Made by a program: the position numbers and the translations under genes. The notes under the pieces were generated by a model. It worked only from the letters and a program-made list of their open reading frames with translations. It had not been told where the DNA came from and did not search any database. Positions 9,531 through 18,600 of a DNA stretch of 64,000 nucleotides are shown here, piece by piece. Source of the stretch: Polymorphobacter fuscus (GTDB taxonomy: Bacteria > Pseudomonadota > Alphaproteobacteria > Sphingomonadales > Sphingomonadaceae); NCBI RefSeq assembly GCF_011927825.1, contig NZ_JAATJI010000001.1, positions 2,108,001 to 2,172,000 on the forward strand. The letters run 5' to 3'. Numbering within the stretch: position 1 is the first letter of the stretch; every line of letters begins with the position of its first letter.

Positions 9531-9704
9531 ATGCTGAAAGCTGCTGCGGTCTTTGCAATATTGGCGCTCGTTCTTGGCGTCCTGGGCTTTGGTGGGCTGG
9601 CAGGGTTTGCATGGGGACTCGCAAAAATCCTGTTCTGGGTCGCCGTCATCATCGCCGTGGTGCTCGCGGTGCTCGGCTTCACGATCTACAAGAAAGTCAC
9701 ATGA
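9531..9704 (+). CDS. DUF1328 (YtjA-like) small membrane protein
   Basis: A 57-residue peptide starting MLKAAAVFAILALVLGVLGF and ending FTIYKKVT. It has two hydrophobic helices (about 4-24 and 30-52) joined by GGLAGFAWGLAKILF, the conserved turn of the DUF1328 family of tiny inner-membrane proteins. Function is unknown; relatives are commonly found near stress genes. AAGGCG sits a few bases before ATG 9531. Its neighbour on the opposite strand is tspO. Confidence 0.82.
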   Translation: MLKAAAVFAILALVLGVLGFGGLAGFAWGLAKILFWVAVIIAVVLAVLGFTIYKKVT

Positions 9705-9810
9705 GTTGAAGCTCCCGATCCCTTGGGCCAGCCGTCTTCGATGAGGGCGGCACCCGTGGAAAACCCGGACAGCACGAAACCGGCTGGTCGCATCACGGCC
9801 GTCAACGTCG

Positions 9811-10076
9811 ATGCTCTACACGTCGGCGGAACTGGCCCTCGCGACGGAAGAGGTCGTCGCCAGCGGCCAGCGCGGCACGGAGCAGCGCGTGCTGATCGAC
9901 ATATCTTGGAGATGGAGGACCGCACTGCCGAGGAACCGATGACGTGGCGCGACCGGCTCGTCGCCATGGAAGCCGATGTACCGATCGACGCTGTCGCAGC
10001 GCGCATCGCCGACAGCTACCAGAACCGCTATCCGGTCTATTCCGGGTCGCTCGATGCCATTCTCGGGCATCAGTGA
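9811..10076 (+). pseudogene. Frameshifted fragment of a CBS-domain CorC/HlyC-type protein
   Basis: Frame 1 from 9811 reads MLYTSAELALATEEVVASGQ and on to RVLID, resembling the segment that precedes the CBS pair in CNNM/CorC (hemolysin-like) proteins. At about 9895-9905 homology moves to another frame: HILEMEDRTAEEPMTWRDRL, then VPIDAVAARIADSYQNRYPV and YSGSLDAILG, matching the start of the first CBS domain. The reading then stops at TGA 10074. The N-terminal membrane region, the second CBS domain and the C-terminal transporter-associated domain are missing. The piece is a decayed remnant lying just downstream of DUF1328 and convergent with the extensin-like gene. Confidence 0.65.
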
Positions 10077-10081
10077 CATTC

Positions 10082-10822
10082 TTACCGGCAGTACCCCCCA
10101 AGACCGCGCCTCGCATGATCGAGATGCAGATGGTCGGCGTGCGAAGCATTAAAGTCGGGCGACAGAACCGTGCTGAACAGCCGGCAACCGCCGTCGCGTA
10201 CCTCACGCAGGAAGGCGGCACGTGCCGGCGCACCGTTCCAGTCGCGTCGTACGGTCACGGTGCTGCCGCCAGCAAGCCGAAAGCCGGCGATGTCGATGGC
10301 GCGGGCCGTCGAATGCTCGCTGAAATCGCCGGTGCTGCGCCCGTTGATCCGCCGGCAGGCAAAGCTGCCATAATGATCGATGCCGGTTACAGCCCTGCCG
10401 AAATGGCGCTGCGCCGCCGGCTGGACGATCTGGCGCTGCCAGATGACCAGCGCCACCGCAACCGGGCAGGCGACAGCCGGCCCGCCGGGGTGGAACGTCA
10501 CCGGCAGCGCGCCGCCGCGTCCCAGCCGGACACCGTCCGCATATCCACACTGGTCCTGCCGCACCGGCGGCAGCACATCATGGCGCACGCTGGCGGCATC
10601 GAGCAGGGCAAGACAGCGCGGTGTGTCCTCGCCAAGGGCCACGAGCTTGCTGCGGGTTCCCCAGCCGATCGGCGCATCGATCGTCAGGGGCGTCGACGGC
10701 AATTCGCGTGATACCCGGCGCAGGCTTTGGCAGGCGGTAAGCAGCAATGCGAGGCCGAGAAGCGTGCAAAGCGTGCGCGCACCATGGCGACTGGCGCAAA
10801 ACGGATTTCGGTCCGGCAACAT
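10082..10822 (-). CDS. Extensin-like C-terminal domain lipoprotein
   Basis: A 246-residue protein with a lipoprotein signal: hydrophobic LCTLLGLALLLTAC followed by Gln, so Cys31 is the likely lipid-anchored residue. The rest matches bacterial extensin-like proteins: GIDHYGSFACRRINGRS, then EHSTARAIDIAGFRLAGG and the C-terminal DHLHLDH. The His and Asp residues in these motifs resemble a D-Ala-D-Ala peptidase-like zinc fold, so a cell-wall role is plausible but unproven. ATG 10822 follows GGGGA; a longer frame to 10978 adds no recognisable sequence and would overlap the end of the AraC gene. It lies directly downstream of that gene on the same strand. Confidence 0.82.
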   Translation of the reverse strand: MLPDRNPFCASRHGARTLCTLLGLALLLTACQSLRRVSRELPSTPLTIDAPIGWGTRSKLVALGEDTPRCLALLDAASVRHDVLPPVRQDQCGYADGVRLGRGGALPVTFHPGGPAVACPVAVALVIWQRQIVQPAAQRHFGRAVTGIDHYGSFACRRINGRSTGDFSEHSTARAIDIAGFRLAGGSTVTVRRDWNGAPARAAFLREVRDGGCRLFSTVLSPDFNASHADHLHLDHARRGLGGYCR

Positions 10823-10970
10823 CGTGTCCCCAACCCTGCTCAGTGTCGGTGCGTTGCCACCGCGCTGTTGTGCCACACCGTTGCAGCCGCGATTGTTCTT
10901 CGACGCCAGGGCCTTGCAGCGCGCCTGACGGCAGCGGTCCGATAGGGGAAAGGCCTGATGGAGAGAGGCC

Positions 10971-12464
10971 TCAAGCAACCTCGAGCGGACTCAGCGGGCC
11001 ATAGAGGGGCGTCTGCCGCAAATCGATGCCCAATGCGCGCAATGCGGCGGCATGGGCGGTCTCGGACACTTGGGTTGCGATCGCGTCGCTGACTGAGCCA
11101 CTGCCACCTATCCAGGCATTGCGAAGCGACTGGGCCTGTATGATCAGACCAGCGGCAATTTCCTGTCGCTGGTTCGGATCAATGGCGGCTGACGGCAGGG
11201 CGGCGCGATATCGGACAAATGCCAGCAGACGGGACATGTCCTCGCTGGTGGGAAGCAGCGACCAGTTGGCGACAAGCGAGTGCGCGGCAAGCGCAACCAT
11301 GGCCAGGTTCGTCAGATCGCGATGATCGGCACCCATGGGGCCTACGGTATCGACAAATTGCTGAAAGACGTCATTCTCGGCAAATACGGTCCTGATGCGC
11401 GGTGCAAGCTCGGGCAGCGTCTCGGCCAGCTCATCCGCAAGTCTGGGCAGCAGCGCCTGCAGTGCCGCCAGTTCGTCGCAGCCGCTGGCAATGGCCTCTC
11501 CCGCCGCCGCGCCATCCGGCGGGGGCGCCACGCCACCTTGCAGGAGCGCTGCCAGCCAGGCACCCGCGGTCCGCAAGCAGACAGCGCTGAGATTGTACCA
11601 CAGCAGGCGCTGGCTCCCCGGCGTCAGTTCATCCCTTGCCTGGCTCATTTGCGGCAATTTGATCGGTCCGCTTTCGGTGCGCTTGCGCGCCCAATGCCCG
11701 GGCGTGGTCCCGATCATGTCCTGAAACACCCGGTGAAACTGGGTATAACTGCCGAATCCCGCAGCCAGTGCTGCCGTCAGCAGATCTTCGGATTCGGGAT
11801 AGAAATTCTGGAAACGATCGAGCCGTGCGATATTGCGCCACTCGACGAACCCGCGGCCGGTCTGGGATACGAGCAGTTCGGCAAGGTAATTGGCGGAAAC
11901 CCGGCAGCGTTTGGCCAGTTCGGACAGATTGGAAATTGCATCGTCGGCGCGCAACAGCGCCAGCGCCTGGGTAACTGCCGGATGAAGTACGGGTGGCGGC
12001 GGCCCGGCGCTGTTGCGGGCAATTTGAATGGCACTGCGCACCGCATATTGCATGCCCACTTCGTAAACAGCCGGCGCGTCGGCATCCTGGCTGACGTGGG
12101 AAAACAGGCGGTCCAGGGCGACGGCATCATTCGCCGCAAGCCGCTTTATTGGGTGCTGGGCGACTTCTGCCAACATCTCCGGGGTGTAATGGCGCTCGCC
12201 AAGGGCCCCGACCCACATGTCCAGCCCCGGCGCGCGCAACAGCCGGTGGCTTTGAAAAGGCAGCAGCCATACCAGCGTCCCGGGGAGGAGGTCATAGTGT
12301 CGATCCTCCAGGAAATAGGCGCCTCGGCCCGCCACAACGAGGTTAAATTCCAATGTGTCGTGGTAGTGCGCCACCTCCCAATTGCTGACCGAAGCGGCAC
12401 GCCGAATTTCCGGGAAATGCCGGCTGGCGGGAAAAGCTGAAAAGTCTTCGGCTGCCCTGTTCAT
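10971..12464 (-). CDS. AraC-family regulator with long C-terminal helical extension
   Basis: A 497-residue protein, about 200 longer than ordinary AraC regulators. Residues about 15-110 look like the cupin-type sensor (HYHDTLEFNLVVAGRGAYFL, LLPGTLVWLLPFQSH). The double helix-turn-helix lies at about 165-265 (NLSELAKRCRVSANYLAELL; AALAAGFGSYTQFHRVFQDM; GTTPGHWARKR). The remaining 230 residues are helical and Ala/Leu-rich, ending ALRALGIDLRQTPLYGPLSP; this reminds me of the DUF6683 region of stand-alone secreted proteins, but that needs a profile search. It is divergent from the giant autotransporter, 219 bases away, and is the likely regulator of that locus. Confidence 0.85.
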   Translation of the reverse strand: MNRAAEDFSAFPASRHFPEIRRAASVSNWEVAHYHDTLEFNLVVAGRGAYFLEDRHYDLLPGTLVWLLPFQSHRLLRAPGLDMWVGALGERHYTPEMLAEVAQHPIKRLAANDAVALDRLFSHVSQDADAPAVYEVGMQYAVRSAIQIARNSAGPPPPVLHPAVTQALALLRADDAISNLSELAKRCRVSANYLAELLVSQTGRGFVEWRNIARLDRFQNFYPESEDLLTAALAAGFGSYTQFHRVFQDMIGTTPGHWARKRTESGPIKLPQMSQARDELTPGSQRLLWYNLSAVCLRTAGAWLAALLQGGVAPPPDGAAAGEAIASGCDELAALQALLPRLADELAETLPELAPRIRTVFAENDVFQQFVDTVGPMGADHRDLTNLAMVALAAHSLVANWSLLPTSEDMSRLLAFVRYRAALPSAAIDPNQRQEIAAGLIIQAQSLRNAWIGGSGSVSDAIATQVSETAHAAALRALGIDLRQTPLYGPLSPLEVA

Positions 12465-12512
12465 TTCGGCGACAGCTTAATCCATTCGGCGGGACCGCTC
12501 AAGGAACGGGCC

Positions 12513-12530
12513 TTTCCGTAAAACTGGAAA
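12513..12530. promoter_or_regulatory. Short inverted repeat between AraC gene and autotransporter
   Basis: TTTCC at 12513-12517 and GGAAA at 12526-12530 are separated by eight bases, in the 219-base divergent region. The position would suit a regulator site serving both genes. Arms of five bases are weak evidence. Confidence 0.25.
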
Positions 12531-12683
12531 AAGAACACCCGGAAAGTGGCAAGACCCCTGCGCCGGCCCCTCGATAAAAGCGACATCATCGCAAAGGCGG
12601 AACCAGCATGTCGGACAATGGCTTCCGACAGACGGCCGACCTTTGCGCGATGCAACCAGCATCGATTCACAGGGGGTACCGTC

Positions 12684-15600
12684 ATGAAGTCTGCAGCTGC
12701 CGTCCGTCGCAAGTCGCTCGCTTATCTGCGTCACACGTCGCTCGCACGTCTGCTCGGCGCCACGGCGCTGGCGACGCTGGTGGCCGCGCCCGCGCTTTCC
12801 CGCAATTGCAGCAACGGCAACCCGCCGGCGCCGGCGCCGGCACCGGGGGCCGGTGCATCCACGTCCGGCCCGGCGCCGGTCAGCATCAGTCTCACCGGCG
12901 CGGTGGGATGCAACGGCGAAACAGCCAGCTACTTCGGGTCGGGCAACATCGGCGGCGCCGGGCAGGGTATCAGCCCGTCGTTGTTCACCATGCCGGGCGG
13001 GTCGATCGCCGCGCCCAGCGGCCCGGCGATCCTGTTGATCACCACGGGCGGCGCCGGTGGCAACGGCTCGGGGGACAGCGATTCCGGCATCAACACCACC
13101 GCCGGCAGCGGCGGGGTCGGCGGCGGCGGCGGCGACCTGACGGTGACCATCGGATCGGGCGCGACGCTGTCGGCCAACGGAACGGTGATCTCGGTCCAGA
13201 CCGTCGGCGGCGCCGGCGGCGTCGGTGCCACCGGCTACTACAACGGCTCGGGCGGCGCCGGCGGCGGCGGCGGCGCGATCAGCAACTTCAACCTCGCGGC
13301 AGGCACCAGCGTGACCGCGACCGGCGCCGGCGCGGCGATCGTCATCAGCTCGCTGGGCGGTACCGGCGGCCAACAACATGGCAGCGGGCGCCCGGCCGAC
13401 AATATCGGCAAATCGGCCGGCGCCGGCGGCGCCGCCGGCGCCATGACCATCGCCATCGATGGCGCGGTCTCCTCCATCACCGGCGACGGCATCAACGTTA
13501 CGGCGCAGGGCGGCAATGGCGGCAGCACCGGGAATGTGACCTCCGGCGGCAAGGCGGACGGTACCAAGGGCGGCGACGGCGGCAATGGTGCCGCATCGAT
13601 CACATTCGAAACGAGCGGCACGGTGAATGCGGGCGGCACCGCGGTATCGATCACCAACGCCGGCGGCTATGGCAACGGCGGCGCCTATGCCGGCGCCGGG
13701 GCCGTCGGCCATGGCGGCACGGGCGGCGCGGGCGGCAATGCCGGCGGCATCACCGCAGGCGCGACGCAACGCATCACCGGCGGTATCGGCGTGGTCCTTG
13801 CCGCGAATGGCGGCACGGGCGGCAATGGCGGATCGGCCGACGGCCTGACAACGACGACCGGCGGCGGCGGCGGCGCCGGCGGCACCGGCGGCAGCGCCGC
13901 GCTGACGGCGGCTGGCAGCATCATCGCGTTGACCTCGGGAATCGTCGCGTCTGCCGATGGCGGCGCGGGCGGCGGCGGCGCCTCGGCGGGTGCGATCACC
14001 AGCACCGGCGGCAATGGCGGCGTCGGCGGCGTCGGCGGCCTCACCACCGTCACCCTGTCGGAACAAACCAGTTCCTTCGGCCTGGGCGTGCAGGTGTCTG
14101 CCAACGGCGGCAATGGCGGCAGTGGCGGCAAGGCGACCTCGGCCACGGATTCCAACGGCGGCAGCGGCGGAACCGGCGGTGCAGGCGGCAGCGCGGCGAC
14201 AAACGGCGGCGCAACGGTCAACCTGCTGGCCGGCGGATCGGTCACGACCCAGGGTCAGGATGTGCCGTCCCAGACCGTCGTCATCCCCGGCATATTGGTG
14301 CAAGCCAATGGCGGCGTCGGCGGCGCGAGCGGATCCGAAAGCGCAGTTGCCGGCCAGGCGGGCGGCGCCGGGATCGGCGGTGGCGGTGGCCTCGCCGTCG
14401 CCAATATCGCCGGCAATGTGACCACGTCCGGCTCCTATGCCTACGGCGTGATGGCGCAAAGCGTGGCCGGCGTCGGCGGCGGCGCCGGCAAGACCGGCGA
14501 TGTCTGGTCGACCGGCGGCGCCACCGGCGGCCAGGGCGGCAACGGCGGCACGGCGACGGTATCGAGCACCGGCGGCATCGTCGCCACCGCCGGCACCGGC
14601 GCGATGGGGATCATCGCCCAGAGCATTGGCGGCGGCGGCGGCGCCGGCGGCAACGCCACGTCCAACGAAGATGCGCTGGGCGGGGACGCCGGGGCCGGCG
14701 GCAATGGCGGCACCGCCACGCTGACGCTGGCAGGCACGGTCATCACCCGCGGCAGCCAGGCGGGCGCTGCGCTTTCGCAAAGTATCGGCGGCAGCGGCGG
14801 GGTCGGCGGCAGCGCCAATGGCAATGGCGCCGAAGTGACCGTGACGATCGGCGGCAATGGCAACAGCGGCGGCATCGGCGGGGTGGCCAACGCCACCAAC
14901 GCCGCGCTGCTGACCACCTTCGGCGCAAAATCGGGCGGTCTCATGGCGCAGAGTGTCGGGGGCGGCGGTGGCAACGGCGGTGCCGGCGTCGGCAAGACCA
15001 ACGGCGTCGATCTCGCGGTCAATGTCACCATCGGCGGCAATGGCGGCAATGGCGGCAGCGGCGGCCAGGTCACGCTGACCAACAACTACCAGGTCACCAC
15101 CTATGGCACCGATTCCTATGGCGTGAAGGCGCAGACCGTGGGCGGCGGCGGCGGCGAAGGCGGCACAGCGTCGGGCAATGCCAACGCCTCGGCCGGCGGC
15201 GACGCGAATTCGATCTCGATGACCGCCGCCATCGGCGGATCGGGCGGCAGCGGCGGCGACGGCTCGACGAGCCCGCTGCTGCTCACCAACTACGGGTTCG
15301 TGGCGACGGCAGGTGACGGCGGCATCGGGCTGATGGCACATAATATCGCCGGCGGCGGCGGCAATGGCGGCGATTCCTCGGCGGCGGCGTACAACGACGG
15401 CACCACCACGTCCAACACCACCAGCATCACCCTGGGCATGGGCGGCAGCGGCGGCGTCGGCGGTACCGGCGGCCAGTCCACGCTGAACAACAAGGCGCTG
15501 GTGCTGACGCTGGGCGAATCGGCCTATGGCATGCTGGCGCAGTCGATCGGTGGCGGCGGCGGGCAGGGCAGCGGCGGCGATTCGTCGGCAAACACCACGC

Positions 15601-18600
15601 CGAGCAACCTGACCGGCAAATTCACCGTGACGCTGGGCGGCAATGGCGGTGGCGGCGGCACCGGCGGCAGTGCCACCGGAGACAATGCCGGCGGCATCGC
15701 CACGGCCGGCGACGGCGCCCGCGGGATGATGGTGCAGAGCATCGGCGGCGGCGGCGGCGCGGCCGGCGGCGCGGTGGGCAAGGCCAATGGCAGCGGCGGG
15801 CTGACCATCGAGGTGACGCTGGGCGGCACCGGCGGCACCGGCGGCACCGGTGGTGCGGCGAACGGTTCCAACCATTTCGGCATCGTGACCACCGGCGCCG
15901 ATGCCGACGGCATGTTCGTGCAGAGCGTCGGTGGCGGCGGCGGCAGCGGCGGCAAGGCGGCGTCCACCAACGGCGGTGCGGCGGACGCGTCCGATCTCAA
16001 CCACCAGTTGCAAACAGCGTTTCAGAAAGGTCTCAACCTCAAGCAAACGGCGACGCTGATCGACGGTACCACCGATGTCTATCAGATCGGCGATGGCAAG
16101 CTCGCCGACGTCACCGGCATCGCCGACCTGCAAAAGGTCCTCAATTCGTCCAAGGTTGCCACGGTCGGCGACGGCGATGGCGATGGCAGCACCTCGGGTA
16201 CGCTGACACTGAACCTCAAGATCGGCAACAACGGTGGCAAGGGCGGCAATGCCGGAACGGCAACCGCCTATAACGAAGGCGCCATCCGCACCACCGGCGG
16301 CAAATCCGATGGCATCTTCGTCCAGTCGGTCGGCGGCGGCGGCGGCGCCGGCGGCGCCGTCACTTTCACCGACAGCGCCAGCAACACCGCCAGCGTCGTG
16401 CTCGGCGGCCAGGGCGGCGCCGCCGGGGACGGCAACAGCGTGCTCCTGACCAACGCCGCCGAAGCGGAAGTCTATACGGCGGGCGCCACGGCGAACGCGC
16501 TGGTCGCCCAGAGCATCGGCGGCGGCGGCGGCAAGGGCGGGATCACCGCGTCCAAGGCCGGCGCCCTCAGCAATCTCACGGTAACGCTGGGCGGCTCGGG
16601 CGGCTCGGCGGGCAGCGGCAAGGACGTGACCGTCAACAACGACGTCAGCGCCTATATTGCCACGACCGGCAAGAACGCCGTCGGCATCATCGCGCAAAGC
16701 GTCGGCGGCGGCGGCGGCATCACGTCGGTGCTCTCGAAAGACCAGACCGGCCCGGCCGGCGATCCCGATCCGTCCAGCGCCGACCTGTTCGGCTTCCACC
16801 TGACCTTTGGCGACACCAACGCCAGCACGTCGAGCGATGGCGGCACGGTCACGGTCGGCGCGCCGGTCGCAAACACAGCCTTTGGTCTTGGCGCCATCAC
16901 GACGAGTGGTCGCAATGCCTATGGCGTCTTCGCCCAATCCATTGGCGGCGGCGGCGGCCTGGTCCAGGGCGGGAACCCCAGCGGAACCTCGTTCTTCGGC
17001 ACCGGCACGATGCGGGGCAATGGCAACACGGTTTCGGTGACCGTGGGCAACGCCCTGTCCACGTCGGGCATTGGCGGCGTCGGTGTGTTCGCCCAGTCGA
17101 TCGGCGGCGGCGGCGGCCTTGTCGGCGACACCGGCTGGACCCAGCAGCGGCAGGCGTTTGCCGAAAACGGCACGCACATCGGCAATGGCGGCAACGTCAC
17201 GGTCACGGTTGCCCAGGCCGGCAGCATCACCACCTCGGCACCCAACACGCCGGCCATCTGGGCACAGTCGATCGGCGGCGGCGGCGGCCTCGTCAACACG
17301 GCGGCAGGCCCTGCCTATGCGGGCAGCGCCGGCGGCACCGGCACCGGCGGCACCATCGACATCAACGTCGACGGCAAGATCACCGTGACCGGCATCGCCT
17401 CCAATGGCATCCTGGCGCAAAGCCTTGGCGATGCGACGTCCACCGCGCCCATCACGGTGACGATCGGCGCCACCGGGAATATCCAGGCCGGGATCGCCAC
17501 CCAGCCGCAGTTTGGCGACGGCACGTCAGCCGGCGTCTACATCGATCATGGCGGCCTGACGTCGGCGACGCCGAACAAAGTGACCAACAATGGGACGCTT
17601 TACACATACGCCGCTGCCACCAACTCGGTCGCGGTCTGGAGCACCGGCGGCTACACCCAGGTGTTCAACAACGGCACCATGGGCGGCGACATCCTGCTGC
17701 AGAACAACGGCGGCCAGGGCTGCTTCAGCAACGGCACGATGGCGAACGGCCAGCCGGCGGTGTTCGATTCGGGCGATGCCGTCACGGTCGGCGGCTGCGG
17801 CGTCTCCAACCTCGGCACCATCAACATCAAGGGTTCGAAGACCGGAACGACGACGATCACCGGCAACTATACAGGCCGTGGCACGCTGGTCTTCGATGCC
17901 GATTTCGCCGGCCGCACCGCCGACAGGCTGGTGGTGAACGGCGATGCGGTGGTGCATGACACCATCACCGTCAAACCCGCCAGCATCAGCAATCACGCGG
18001 TGAAGCTTCTGTCCGCCACCGGCACGCTCAGCGTCGATCCGGCACTGAAAATGGCCGACACCATTCACCTCTATGACTTCAAGGCGACGGCGGTCGGCAC
18101 CGACCTGATGGTGGCGCCGGTCGCTGCCTTTGCGGCCAAGGCGGCCGGCCTGGGTGCCAATGAACAATCGGTGGCAGCCAATTTGCAATCGCTGTTCGAT
18201 GGCAATGCCTCGGCCGATGCCGTCTTCAACCGGCTGCTGACGGTGAAGGACGACGCCGGCTATGTCGCAGGCCTCCAGTCATTGGCTGGCCAGGGGCTTG
18301 GGGCGTTCGGCGCCTTCCGCTTCAACAGCAGCCGGACCTTTGCCGCCAACCTGTATGGCGGATGCCAGGACCTGCAGCTGGAAAGCCGCAAGGCCGGACG
18401 CTGTGCCTGGGGCCGCGTCCTCGTCAACAATACAGTGCAGACCGCAGGCACCGACACGCAGGGCTACCATGCCGACTCCTATGCGCTGCAAAAGGGGTTT
18501 CAGTTGCCGGTGGGCGACAATCTCGCGCTGATCGGCTCCACCGCCTATGAAAACACCAAGTTCCGCGACGGCAGCGGCAGTGCGCGCATCACCGGGGATT

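Noticed and set aside
12608..15316. 902-codon same-strand frame inside the autotransporter gene
   Set aside because: Almost pure Arg/Gly/Gln/His composition, a frame-shifted reading of the Gly codons; no ribosome site or domain.
12477..17420. 1647-codon open frame antisense to the autotransporter
   Set aside because: It is Ala/Gly/Arg/Asp-rich without any domain and mirrors the GGC/GCC codons of the sense repeats; long antisense frames are expected opposite such sequence.
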